Source: Mycolicibacterium elephantis DSM 44368 (lineage in GTDB: Bacteria; Actinomycetota; Actinomycetes; Mycobacteriales; Mycobacteriaceae). From it: a DNA stretch of 64,000 nt. The translations under genes and the position numbers were made by a program. Below the pieces are notes generated by a model that saw only the letters and a list, made by a program, of their open reading frames with translations, did no database searches and had not been told where the DNA came from. Of the stretch, positions 44,142 through 51,556 are shown one piece after another; position 1 is the first letter of the stretch, and each line of letters opens with the position of its first letter. Location of the stretch: positions 1-64,000 of the forward strand of contig NZ_ATDN01000002.1 of the NCBI RefSeq assembly GCF_004014805.1, given 5' to 3'.

Positions 44142-44651
44142 TCAGAGCGTCAGCAGCATGCGCGTGTTGCCCAGGATGTTCGGCTTCACATAGGAGAGAT
44201 CGAGAAACTCCGCGACACCGGTGTCGTAGGACCGGCACATCTCCTCGAAGACCTCCGCGGTCACCGGGGTGCCGTCGATCTCGGTGAACCCGTGCTTGCT
44301 GAAGAACTCCACCTCGAAGGTCAGCACGAAGATGCGCTTCAGACGCAACTCCCGGGCCACCTCGAGCAGCCGATCGACGATCGCGTGCCCGATGCCGCGG
44401 CCGAGGGCCTTCGGATGTACCGCCACGGTGCGCACCTCGCCGAGGTCAGACCACATCACGTGCAGGGCCCCGCAGCCGATCACCTCGTCGTCGATCTCGG
44501 CCACCCAGAACTCCTGGACCGCCTCGTAGAGCGTCACCAGGTTCTTCTCCAGCAGGATTTTGCCGGCGTAGATGTCCACCAACGCTTTTATCGCGGGCAC
44601 GTCCGACGCCCGGGCCCGCCGCACAACGACCCGACCGGAATCTGCGCTCAC
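44142..44651 (-). CDS. argA: Amino-acid N-acetyltransferase (Rv2747-type ArgA)
   Basis: GNAT enzyme that acetylates glutamate at the first step of arginine synthesis. 169 residues from GTG 44651: VRRARASDVPAIKALVD, FWVAEIDDEVIGCGAL, the acetyl-CoA loop VRTVAVHPKALGRGIGHAIV, and EVEFFSKHGF. TACTCT lies 6 nt before the GTG. Divergent from pgsA3 over a 41-bp shared promoter region. Confidence 0.93.
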   Translation of the reverse strand: MSADSGRVVVRRARASDVPAIKALVDIYAGKILLEKNLVTLYEAVQEFWVAEIDDEVIGCGALHVMWSDLGEVRTVAVHPKALGRGIGHAIVDRLLEVARELRLKRIFVLTFEVEFFSKHGFTEIDGTPVTAEVFEEMCRSYDTGVAEFLDLSYVKPNILGNTRMLLTL

Positions 44652-44657
44652 AGGTGG

Positions 44658-44663
44658 AGAGTA
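44658..44663 (-). promoter_or_regulatory. -10 hexamer of argA (leaderless)
   Basis: TACTCT on the minus strand, 6 nt before GTG 44651; 17 bp from the pgsA3 hexamer, so the two -35 regions must overlap. Confidence 0.6.
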
Positions 44664-44680
44664 TCGGTTTGAGCAACCGA

Positions 44681-44686
44681 TATTCT
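44681..44686 (+). promoter_or_regulatory. -10 hexamer of pgsA3 (leaderless)
   Basis: TATTCT, 6 nt before GTG 44693; selects this start over GTG 44654. Confidence 0.6.
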
Positions 44687-44692
44687 GTGGCG

Positions 44693-45280
44693 GTGTCGGG
44701 CCAACCTCATACTGATCCGCTGGTTCCGCGCGCCCGAGTGGCCAACGTCGCCAACGTGCTCACCGGTGTGCGCATGGTGTTGGTTCCGGTGTTCCTGGTT
44801 TTGCTGTTCGTCGGCGACGGTCATGAAACCTTCTGGCGGATAGCTGCATTCGTGGTGTTCACCATCGCGGTGATCACCGACCGGTTCGACGGCGCGTTGG
44901 CGCGCAGCTACGGCATGGTCACCGAGTTCGGCACGCTGGCCGATCCCATCGCCGACAAGGCCCTGATCGGCGCCGCGCTCATCGGGCTATCGCTCCTCGG
45001 CGATCTGCCGTGGTGGATCACCGTGGTCATCCTGGCGCGTGAGGTCGGCATCACGGTGCTGCGCTTCGCCGTGCTGCGTCACGGCGTCATCCCGGCCAGC
45101 CGCGGCGGCAAGCTGAAGACGCTGGTGCAGGGCGTGGCGATCGGCCTGTTCATCCTGCCGCTCTCGGGTCCCTGGCTGGCCGGCGCGTGGGTGGTGATGT
45201 GGGCCGCGATCGTGTTGACCGTGCTCACCGGGGTCGACTACGTCATCTCCGCGGCCAGGGATTCCCGAGCCCGGGCCTGA
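44693..45280 (+). CDS. pgsA3: CDP-diacylglycerol-glycerol-3-phosphate 3-phosphatidyltransferase
   Basis: Membrane enzyme of phosphatidylglycerol phosphate synthesis. 195 residues from GTG 44693. About five transmembrane helices and the CDP-alcohol phosphotransferase motif DRFDGALARSYGMVTEFGTL followed by ADPIADK (D-x2-DG-x2-AR-x8-G-x3-D-x3-D pattern), with basic GGKLKT. Next to clgR as in M. tuberculosis (Rv2746c). Confidence 0.93.
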   Translation: MSGQPHTDPLVPRARVANVANVLTGVRMVLVPVFLVLLFVGDGHETFWRIAAFVVFTIAVITDRFDGALARSYGMVTEFGTLADPIADKALIGAALIGLSLLGDLPWWITVVILAREVGITVLRFAVLRHGVIPASRGGKLKTLVQGVAIGLFILPLSGPWLAGAWVVMWAAIVLTVLTGVDYVISAARDSRARA

Positions 45281-45305
45281 TTTCACGACCGATTTCGCGC
45301 CGTTC

Positions 45306-45334
45306 GGGAACCAACCCGGCGGTGCATAGCGTTG
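45306..45334 (+). promoter_or_regulatory. Candidate SigE-type promoter of clgR
   Basis: GGGAAC (45306-45311) and CGTT (45330-45333) with about 18 nt between resemble the mycobacterial SigE consensus. In M. tuberculosis clgR is SigE-dependent. The transcription start would be about 35-40 nt before the ATG. Confidence 0.5.
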
Positions 45335-45375
45335 CTTAGTAGGACCCCCCGGCCTGAGCTGATAAGGAGAGCACG

Positions 45376-45702
45376 ATGACGGCATTGCTGCGCGAGGTGA
45401 TCGGCGAGGTGCTGCGTCGTGCCCGCATCGAACAGGGGCGCACGCTTCGCGAGGTCTCCGACGCCGCCCGGGTCAGCCTCGGCTATCTGTCCGAGGTGGA
45501 ACGCGGCCGCAAGGAAGCCTCCAGTGAACTGCTCAACGCCATCTGCGGCGCCCTGGACATCCCGTTGTCGCGGGTGCTGGCGGACGCCGGCGAGGAGATG
45601 GAGCGCGCCGAGCTGGCCGCGATGGCAGGTGCCGGCGCCGCCCACATCGACGAGAGCACCAAAGTCGTCATTCCTCAGGTCGTGTCGATGGCTGTGGCCT
45701 GA
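45376..45702 (+). CDS. clgR: XRE-family regulator ClgR
   Basis: 108 residues; Cro/C1 helix-turn-helix ([22 protein letters not shown]) and the [11 protein letters not shown] segment of ClgR, with a C-terminal VVSMAVA end resembling a protease degradation tag. Activates clpP1P2/clpC1 and the psp operon in mycobacteria and is itself a Clp substrate. AAGGAG lies 8 nt before the ATG. Orthologue of Rv2745c and first gene of clgR-pspA-pspM. Confidence 0.95.
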   Translation: MTALLREVIGEVLRRARIEQGRTLREVSDAARVSLGYLSEVERGRKEASSELLNAICGALDIPLSRVLADAGEEMERAELAAMAGAGAAHIDESTKVVIPQVVSMAVA

Positions 45703-45748
45703 GCGGGTTCCGACGACTGTCTGGGTGTGGCGATCGGTGCCGACCCGA

Positions 45749-45754
45749 TAGATT
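45749..45754 (+). promoter_or_regulatory. Possible internal -10 hexamer for pspA
   Basis: TAGATT in the 119-bp gap between clgR and pspA; could give a leader of about 60 nt. Confidence 0.35.
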
Positions 45755-45821
45755 GGGCAGCACGGTGACCCGAGGCGCCGGCGAGTCCGAGACAACCACA
45801 GACATGAAGGCGGAATGATCC

Positions 45822-46634
45822 ATGGCCAATCCGTTCGTCAAGGCGTGGCGCTACCTGATGGCGCTGTTCAGCTCCAAGGTCGACGAGTACGCCGATCCGA
45901 AGGTGCAGATCCAGCAGGCCATCGAGGAGGCGCAACGCCAGCACCAGGCCCTGACGCAGCAGGCCGCCCAGGTCATCGGGAACCAACGGCAGCTGGAGAT
46001 GCGGCTCAACCGCCAGCTCGCCGACATCGAGAAACTGCAGGTGAATGTGCGGCAGGCGCTGACGCTGGCCGATCAGGCCACCGCGGCCGGTGACGCCGCC
46101 AAGGCCACCGAGTACAACAACGCCGCCGAGGCGTTCGCCGCCCAGCTGGTGACCGCCGAGCAGAGCGTCGAGGACCTCAAGGCCCTGCACGACCAGGCGC
46201 TTCAGGCGGCCGGTCAGGCCAAGAAGGCCGTCGAGCAGAACGCGATGATGCTGCAGCAGAAGATCAGCGAGCGCACCAAGCTGCTGTCGCAGCTCGAGCA
46301 GGCCAAGATGCAGGAGCAGGTCAGCGCGTCGCTGCAGTCGATGAGCGAGCTCGCCGCGCCCGGCGCCACCCCCAGCCTCGACGAGGTGCGCCAGAAGATC
46401 GAACGCCGCTACGCCAACGCCATGGGTTCGGCCGAACTGGCGCAGAACTCGGTGCAGGGCCGGATGCTCGAGGTGCAGCAGGCCAGCGTGCAGATGGCCG
46501 GCCATTCGCGGCTGGAGCAGATCCGCGCGTCGATGCGCGGCGAGCAGCTGCCTGCCGGCGGCACCGCGACGCCCGCACCGGCGCAACCGGCCGCCGATCA
46601 GCAGGCGAAGCCGGAAAATCCGCTGTCACAATAG
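45822..46634 (+). CDS. pspA: PspA/IM30 family protein (35-kDa antigen)
   Basis: 270 residues, almost entirely coiled coil from residue 25 to about 190 (many Gln/Ala/Lys/Glu heptads), with an amphipathic N-terminal helix [17 protein letters not shown] for membrane binding and a disordered Pro/Ala tail. Orthologue of Rv2744c; an ESCRT-III-like protein that guards membrane integrity and binds ClgR. Followed by pspM. Confidence 0.95.
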   Translation: MANPFVKAWRYLMALFSSKVDEYADPKVQIQQAIEEAQRQHQALTQQAAQVIGNQRQLEMRLNRQLADIEKLQVNVRQALTLADQATAAGDAAKATEYNNAAEAFAAQLVTAEQSVEDLKALHDQALQAAGQAKKAVEQNAMMLQQKISERTKLLSQLEQAKMQEQVSASLQSMSELAAPGATPSLDEVRQKIERRYANAMGSAELAQNSVQGRMLEVQQASVQMAGHSRLEQIRASMRGEQLPAGGTATPAPAQPAADQQAKPENPLSQ

Positions 46635-46652
46635 TTTTCGTAAGGAAGCACA

Positions 46653-47471
46653 GTGAGCCAACGCGCGAGTCGACCGGAGGCTTGGCGGTCGCTGGTGCAG
46701 CGCGGCGTCGACACCGCCGCCGAGTGGTCCGATGTGCTGGCCGAAAAGCTCAACGCCGCATCTGATCCGCGCGCCAAGCTGCTGCGCAAGCGGCGCTGGG
46801 CGTTGCGCCTGACGGTGTTCTTCACCGTGTCGTGCGTGTTCTGGATCGGGGTCACGGCACTGCTGGCGTCGTGGAGCACGCCGTTCTGGGTGCTGTTCAT
46901 CCCGGCGCCCATCGCCGCGGGCGCGGCGTTCCTGGCCACCCTGTCGTTCCTGAGGTATCGCTGGCTGCGCCGCGAGCCGTTGCCGCCACGGCGATCTCGC
47001 GCCGCGCGCCGGCTGCCGCCGTGGGGCTCGGCGGCGCGGCAGCCGATGGCCGCGCTGGCCGCCTCCGAACGCGGTCTGTTCTCGCTGCTGGGCGTCATGG
47101 AGCGGGGCCGCATGCTGCCGCCCGACGAACTGCGCGAGCTGACCGCCGCCGCCGATCAGACGGCCGCGACCATGGCGGCCACCGCCACCGAGGTGGTGTC
47201 GATGGAGCGGGCCGTGCGGTCGGCGCCGCAGTCGCGTGCGCACCTGGCTCCCACGATCCAGGCGTTCACTGCGCAACTGCACCAAGGCGCGCGGCAGTAC
47301 AGCGAGATGGTCAACGCCGCAGCGCAATTGGTCTCCGCGGTGAACGCCGGACCGATGTCGAGCTCACCGATGTCACAACAGCGGTACCGCGACGAACTGT
47401 CCAACGCCACCGACCGGCTGATCGGATGGGCGCAGGCGTTCGACGAACTGGGTCAACTGCGCGGCGCGTAG
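46653..47471 (+). CDS. pspM: Phage-shock envelope stress protein PspM
   Basis: 272 residues, orthologue of Rv2743c. Two transmembrane helices (LRLTVFFTVSCVFWIGVTALLA... and FWVLFIPAPIAAGAAFLATL) followed by a basic segment and a soluble helical domain. In mycobacteria it anchors PspA to the membrane. AAGGAAG precedes the GTG. The PspN gene (Rv2742c) found next in M. tuberculosis is not here; a convergent DUF5313 gene follows instead. Confidence 0.9.
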   Translation: MSQRASRPEAWRSLVQRGVDTAAEWSDVLAEKLNAASDPRAKLLRKRRWALRLTVFFTVSCVFWIGVTALLASWSTPFWVLFIPAPIAAGAAFLATLSFLRYRWLRREPLPPRRSRAARRLPPWGSAARQPMAALAASERGLFSLLGVMERGRMLPPDELRELTAAADQTAATMAATATEVVSMERAVRSAPQSRAHLAPTIQAFTAQLHQGARQYSEMVNAAAQLVSAVNAGPMSSSPMSQQRYRDELSNATDRLIGWAQAFDELGQLRGA

Positions 47472-47475
47472 CCGC

Positions 47476-47892
47476 TCAGATGTCGTGTGAGCTCGGCGGT
47501 CCCGAACGCGGGCCGTAGCGTTCGATGTACGCCTGATGCATGTGGGCTTTCTTGCGGCGCGAGATCTCGTCGACGAGGCCGGGATCCAGGCCGTGCTTGG
47601 CCAGCATGTGCCGGCGCCACACCTTGTTGAGGGCGTGCGAGAAGTAGACGAACGGGATCAGGATCGGCAACGTCATCGACAGGTGCACGACGAACGTCGT
47701 CGGGATCAACCAGAACGGCGCCAGCACCAGAAACGCGGGGATGAAGACGCGGATCATCATGCGGCGCGTCGCACCCTCGCCGGCCAGGTCGTTGCGGACC
47801 CAGTCGCGCATCGAGTCGGGCAGACGCCGGCCGTAGCTGTAGCCGATGTACTCCCAGAGGTTGGGCCGCACGCGGGGGGTGGTGGTACTCAT
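47476..47892 (-). CDS. DUF5313 family membrane protein
   Basis: 138 residues from ATG 47892 (MSTTTPRVRPNLWEYIGYSY). The opening RPNLWEYIGYSYGRRLPDSM and WVRNDL are DUF5313-like; two transmembrane helices follow (FIPAFLVLAPFWLIPTT and SMTLPILIPFVYFSH), then a basic cytosolic tail. Mycobacteria-specific family of unknown function; membership in the envelope-stress response is only suggested by position. Confidence 0.8.
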   Translation of the reverse strand: MSTTTPRVRPNLWEYIGYSYGRRLPDSMRDWVRNDLAGEGATRRMMIRVFIPAFLVLAPFWLIPTTFVVHLSMTLPILIPFVYFSHALNKVWRRHMLAKHGLDPGLVDEISRRKKAHMHQAYIERYGPRSGPPSSHDI

Positions 47893-47920
47893 GTCGACCA
47901 CCGATGCTACCGGCCCGCCC

Positions 47921-48361
47921 TCACATGCTCGGACGCAGTGACGGGAACACCGCGGCGACCAGGCCGCGGACCGTGCCCTTGAGGAAGTCCAGCGTGTCGA
48001 AGTAGTCGCGCCACAGTGTGATGCGCCCGCCGTGCACCTCGAACACACCGCACACCCAGAACTGGATCCGGATCGGGCCGAACTCCAGCGCGTCGGTGCG
48101 CTCGGTCAGCACCGCGTTGCCTTCCGCGGCGATGCGGTGGATCTTCACCTCGAAGCCGATACGGCCGTGACCGCGCCGCAGCAGGCCGATGATGCGCTGC
48201 CGACCGCGGATCGTGGGATACCCGACGTTCTGCCACTCGATTCCGTCGGCGAGCAACCGGTCTAAGGTGTCGAAGTCCTCGTCTTGCAGCGCGTAGAGAA
48301 AGGTCTCCACCGTGCGCACGTTGTCGAGGTCAGCTCTGAGTTCGGCGGCCTGGTCGGTCAT
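47921..48361 (-). CDS. ephG: Limonene-1,2-epoxide hydrolase family protein EphG
   Basis: 146 residues, orthologue of Rv2740, which hydrates cholesterol and fatty-acid epoxides. SnoaL-like cone fold with VRTVETFLYALQDEDFDTL, DGIEWQNVG (Trp/Asn), VLTERTDAL (Arg-Asp pair) and WRDYFDTLDF, giving the Asp-Arg-Asp catalytic set of the family. TAGGCT lies 6 nt before the ATG. Confidence 0.93.
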   Translation of the reverse strand: MTDQAAELRADLDNVRTVETFLYALQDEDFDTLDRLLADGIEWQNVGYPTIRGRQRIIGLLRRGHGRIGFEVKIHRIAAEGNAVLTERTDALEFGPIRIQFWVCGVFEVHGGRITLWRDYFDTLDFLKGTVRGLVAAVFPSLRPSM

Positions 48362-48367
48362 GCTGCC

Positions 48368-48373
48368 AGCCTA
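48368..48373 (-). promoter_or_regulatory. -10 hexamer of ephG (leaderless)
   Basis: TAGGCT on the minus strand, 6 nt before ATG 48361. Confidence 0.6.
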
Positions 48374-48402
48374 ATGCGAACGGCCTGTGGCACGGTAGGG
48401 CA

Positions 48403-49566
48403 ATGCGCGTCGCCGTGGTTGCCGGACCCGATCCCGGCCATGCCTTCCCGGCCATCGCGTTGTGCCTGCGCTTTCTGGCCGGCGGAGACGCGCCGACGCT
48501 GCTGACCGGCAAAGAATGGCTGGACACCGCGCGGGCCGTCGGGGTAGACGCCGTGGAGCTGCTCGGACTTGACCCGACCGGTCTGGACGACGACACCGAC
48601 GCCGGTGCCAAGATCAATCAGCGCGCGGCCCGCATGGCGGTGGAGAACGCGCCGCAGGTGCGTGCGCTCGGGCCGGATCTGGTGGTGTCGGACGCGATCA
48701 CGGTCGCCGGCGGGTTCTGCGCCGAACTTCTGGGCCTGCCGTGGATCGAGTTGAACCCCCACCCGTTGTACCGGCCGTCGAAGGGGCTGCCGCCGGTGGG
48801 CAGCGGGCTGGCGCCCGGGGTGGGCGTCCGTGGCCGGTTGCGCGACGCGGTGATGCGCGCGCTGAGCGCCCGGTCCTGGCAAAAGGGGCTACGGCAACGA
48901 GCGGCGGCCCGCGTCGAGATCGGCTTGCCCCCAGAGGATTCCGGGCCACTGCGACGGCTCATCGCGACACTTCCGGCGTTGGAGGTGCCGCGGCCCGATT
49001 GGCCTGCCGAGGCGGTGGTGGTCGGCCCGCTGCACTTCGAGCCGACGTCCTCGGTGCTGACGGTGCCGCCCGGGGCGGGCCCGGTGGTGGTCGTCGCACC
49101 GTCCACCGCGACGACGGGCACGCGTGGCCTGGCCGAGGTGGCGCTGCAGGCGTTGACGCCGGGGGAGGGGCTCCCGGAGGGGGCACGCGTGGTGGTCTCG
49201 CGGCTGACGGGGCCCGACGTGACGGTGCCCCCGTGGGCGGTCGTCGGCCTGGGACGCCAGGACGAGTTGCTCGCGAATGCCGACCTGGTGATCTGCGGCG
49301 GCGGTCACGGCATGGTGTCCAAGGCGCTGTTGGCCGGGGTGCCGCTGGTGACGGTGCCCGGCGGCGGTGATCAGTGGGAGATCGCCAATCGTGTTGTGCG
49401 ACAGGGCAGTGGACAGCTGGTGCGGCCCCTGACCGCGGAGGCGCTGACATCAGCGGTCAACGAGGTGTTGTCAACGCCGCGCTATCGGGGGGCCGCGCGT
49501 CACGCCGGTGCCTCGATCTCCGAGGTCGAGGATCCGGTACGTGTGTGCCAGAACGCTCTCACGTAA
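48403..49566 (+). CDS. GT1-type glycosyltransferase (Rv2739c-like)
   Basis: 387 residues, GT-B fold. N-terminal AVVAGPDPGHAFPAIALCLRF, and a C-terminal nucleotide-sugar site ANADLVICGGGHGMVSKALLAGVP with VPGGGDQWEIANRVV, the pattern of macrolide/sterol and glycolipid glycosyltransferases. Acceptor unknown. Its stop overlaps the -10 element of the DUF3046 gene. Confidence 0.88.
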   Translation: MRVAVVAGPDPGHAFPAIALCLRFLAGGDAPTLLTGKEWLDTARAVGVDAVELLGLDPTGLDDDTDAGAKINQRAARMAVENAPQVRALGPDLVVSDAITVAGGFCAELLGLPWIELNPHPLYRPSKGLPPVGSGLAPGVGVRGRLRDAVMRALSARSWQKGLRQRAAARVEIGLPPEDSGPLRRLIATLPALEVPRPDWPAEAVVVGPLHFEPTSSVLTVPPGAGPVVVVAPSTATTGTRGLAEVALQALTPGEGLPEGARVVVSRLTGPDVTVPPWAVVGLGRQDELLANADLVICGGGHGMVSKALLAGVPLVTVPGGGDQWEIANRVVRQGSGQLVRPLTAEALTSAVNEVLSTPRYRGAARHAGASISEVEDPVRVCQNALT

Positions 49567-49569
49567 GTT
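49564..49569 (+). promoter_or_regulatory. -10 hexamer of the DUF3046 gene (leaderless)
   Basis: TAAGTT, overlapping the glycosyltransferase stop codon, 6 nt before GTG 49576. Confidence 0.55.
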
Positions 49570-49575
49570 GGATTC

Positions 49576-49770
49576 GTGCGGTTGACGGAATTCCACGAGC
49601 TGGTCGAGGGACAGTTCGGCCCGGTCCGGGGCGCGTCGATCATCGTCGACCACGTGCTCAGCCAGTTGGGTGGACGCACCGCGGCGCAGGCCATCGAGGA
49701 CGGCGTCGACCCGCGGGAGGTCTGGCGCGCGCTGTGCGCGGACTTCGACGTCCCGAAAAACCAGTGGTGA
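49576..49770 (+). CDS. DUF3046 family protein (Rv2738c)
   Basis: 64 residues: MRLTEFHELVEGQFGPVRG...VDHVLSQLGGRTAAQAIEDG and a closing DFDVPKNQW are the conserved DUF3046 ends. Normally sits directly upstream of recA in mycobacteria; here the hydrogenase cluster follows on the other strand instead. Function unknown. Confidence 0.9.
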   Translation: MRLTEFHELVEGQFGPVRGASIIVDHVLSQLGGRTAAQAIEDGVDPREVWRALCADFDVPKNQW

Positions 49771-49781
49771 CGGGACAGCCG

Positions 49782-49838
49782 CGAGTGTGCGGATTCATAC
49801 GCGTGCCTCGGCGTGTCGCGGATGAAACCGCACACTCG
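49782..49838. repeat. Palindromic intergenic repeat, copy C
   Basis: 57-nt inverted repeat: 17-bp arms at 49782-49798 and 49822-49838 with one mismatch. The inner CGACACGCCGAG (reverse complement) is shared with copies A and B. Lies between the converging DUF3046 and 72-residue genes. Confidence 0.8.
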
Positions 49839-49844
49839 GCCTAG

Positions 49845-50063
49845 CTATTCCGACCCCTTGCGGCCCTCGTACGGCGGCACCTCCGGCTCGACATCGCGCG
49901 GCGGCTCGTTGGTGAAGCTCGTTTCGAAGTCGGGCTTCTCGTCGCTTCCGTAGCTGGGAACGGACTCGTCACCTTGGTATTCACCCGACGGGCGATCTGC
50001 GGGCCCTCCCGACGGCACATCCGAACCGGTGTCTCGTGATCCCTTGTCCTCCGGCTCTGTCAT
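49845..50063 (-). CDS. Small acidic hydrophilic hypothetical protein
   Basis: 72 residues from ATG 50063 (MTEPEDKGSRDTGSD), with GAGGAG 8 nt upstream; ATG 50069 is too close to it. Rich in Gly, Pro, Ser, Asp and Glu with no hydrophobic core, so probably disordered. No family recognised. Lies 59 nt past hypD and may be the last gene of the hydrogenase operon or independent. Confidence 0.6.
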   Translation of the reverse strand: MTEPEDKGSRDTGSDVPSGGPADRPSGEYQGDESVPSYGSDEKPDFETSFTNEPPRDVEPEVPPYEGRKGSE

Positions 50064-50122
50064 GACCATTACTCCTCACCCTTCGCCGCATGGGCTGCGG
50101 CGATGCTCTCGATGGGTTCTCG

Positions 50123-51250
50123 CTAGCCGCGGCGGCCCAGCACCAGCGCTGTCTCGCGGTGTAGCCGGCCGAAGTTGTAGTAGGCGGCGCAGGCGCCCTC
50201 GGCGGACACCATGCAGGTGCCGATCGGCGTCTCCGGGGTGCAGGCCGTGCCGAACACCTTGCACTCCCACGGCTTGATCACGCCCTTGAGGACCTCGCCG
50301 CACTGGCACGCCTTGGGGTCGGCGACGCGCACGCCGGGCATCTCGAACGTCGCCTCGGCGTCGAACTGCGCGTAGTCGCGGTGAATCTTGAGCGCGCTCT
50401 GCGAGATGAACCCCAGACCGCGCCATTCGAAGTGTGGCCGCAGTTCGAACGTCTCGGCCATCAGCTTCAACGCCTGCGTATTGCCTTCGGGGCGCACCAC
50501 CCGGGTGTACTGGTTCTCGACCTCGCAACGGTCCTCCCGGATCTGCTGCAGCAGCATGTGCACCGAGGCGAGGATGTCGAGCGGTTCGAACCCGGCGACC
50601 ACGATCGGCTTGCCGTACACGTCGGGCACGAAGCGGTACGGGCGCAGACCCACCACCGTCGACACGTGCCCCGGCCCGAGGAAACCCGACAGCCGCAGAT
50701 CGGGCGATTCGAGGATGGCTTTGATCGGCGGAACGATCGTGACGTGGTTGCAGAAGACGCTGAAGTTCGTCACGCCCAGCGCGCGTGCGCGCACCAGCGT
50801 CACGGCGGTCGACGGCGCGGTGGTTTCAAAGCCGACGGCGAAGAACACCACGTGGCGGTCGGGGTTGTCGACGGCCACCTTGAGCGCATCGAGCGGGGAG
50901 TAGACGAACCGTACGTCGGCGCCGCGGGCCTTGGCCGCGATGAGGGTGCCGTTGGATCCCGGCACCCGCATCATGTCGCCGAACGTCGTGAAGATGACGC
51001 CGGGCTGATCGGCCAGCCACATCGCGTCGTCGATCCGGCCCATCGGGATGACACACACCGGACATCCCGGTCCGTGCACCAGCTCGACGGATTCGGGCAG
51101 CAGGTGCTCGATGCCGTGCCGGTAGATGGTGTGGGTGTGCCCGCCGCACACCTCCATGAACTTGAACTCGTCGCCCCCGGCGAGCTCGGTGATCGATTTG
51201 ACCAAGGCGCGGGCCGCTGCCGGGTCCCGGAATTCGTCGACGAACCTCAT
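50123..51250 (-). CDS. hypD: Hydrogenase formation protein HypD
   Basis: Scaffold on which the Fe(CN)2CO unit of [NiFe]-hydrogenase is assembled, with HypC. 375 residues. Motifs: FMEVCGGHTHTIYRHG, LVHGPGCPVCV, FAVGFETTAPSTA, and the C-terminal cysteines (CQCGEVLKG ... CKVFGTACTPETPIGTCMVS) that bind the 4Fe-4S cluster. GGGAGG precedes the ATG within the end of hypC; gap to hypC 1 nt. Confidence 0.97.
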   Translation of the reverse strand: MRFVDEFRDPAAARALVKSITELAGGDEFKFMEVCGGHTHTIYRHGIEHLLPESVELVHGPGCPVCVIPMGRIDDAMWLADQPGVIFTTFGDMMRVPGSNGTLIAAKARGADVRFVYSPLDALKVAVDNPDRHVVFFAVGFETTAPSTAVTLVRARALGVTNFSVFCNHVTIVPPIKAILESPDLRLSGFLGPGHVSTVVGLRPYRFVPDVYGKPIVVAGFEPLDILASVHMLLQQIREDRCEVENQYTRVVRPEGNTQALKLMAETFELRPHFEWRGLGFISQSALKIHRDYAQFDAEATFEMPGVRVADPKACQCGEVLKGVIKPWECKVFGTACTPETPIGTCMVSAEGACAAYYNFGRLHRETALVLGRRG

Positions 51251-51251
51251 G

Positions 51252-51533
51252 TCAAGCCTCCCAGCCGATTTCGGACGAGGTGAACGCTTCGATCTCGGTC
51301 ACGTAGTCGGCACCCATCCTCTGCACCTGGTCGAGGGTGATCTCGGCCTCGCGTTCGTCGATCTTGGCCATCGCGAACCCGACGTGTACCAGCACCCAGT
51401 CACCGACGCGCAGGTTGTCGTCGGCCAGCAGCCGCACGCTGATGTTCCGCCGCACGCCGTTGACGTCGACCTTGGCCAGGGACTGCTCGGCGTCGACGAT
51501 GTCGACCACCTGGCCGGGAATGCCCAGGCACAT
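51252..51533 (-). CDS. hypC: HypC/HybG/HupF chaperone (copy 1)
   Basis: 93 residues starting MCLGIPGQVVDIVDAEQ; the essential Cys2 and the LGIPG motif are present, and VGDWVLVHVGFAMAKIDEREA is the second conserved block. Carries the Fe(CN)2CO moiety between HypD and the large subunit. Strong GGAGGGAG before the ATG. One of two stand-alone HypC genes in the cluster, plus a third HypC domain in the SIS fusion. Confidence 0.95.
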   Translation of the reverse strand: MCLGIPGQVVDIVDAEQSLAKVDVNGVRRNISVRLLADDNLRVGDWVLVHVGFAMAKIDEREAEITLDQVQRMGADYVTEIEAFTSSEIGWEA

Positions 51534-51556
51534 CAGCTTCTCCCTCCAATTTCGGT

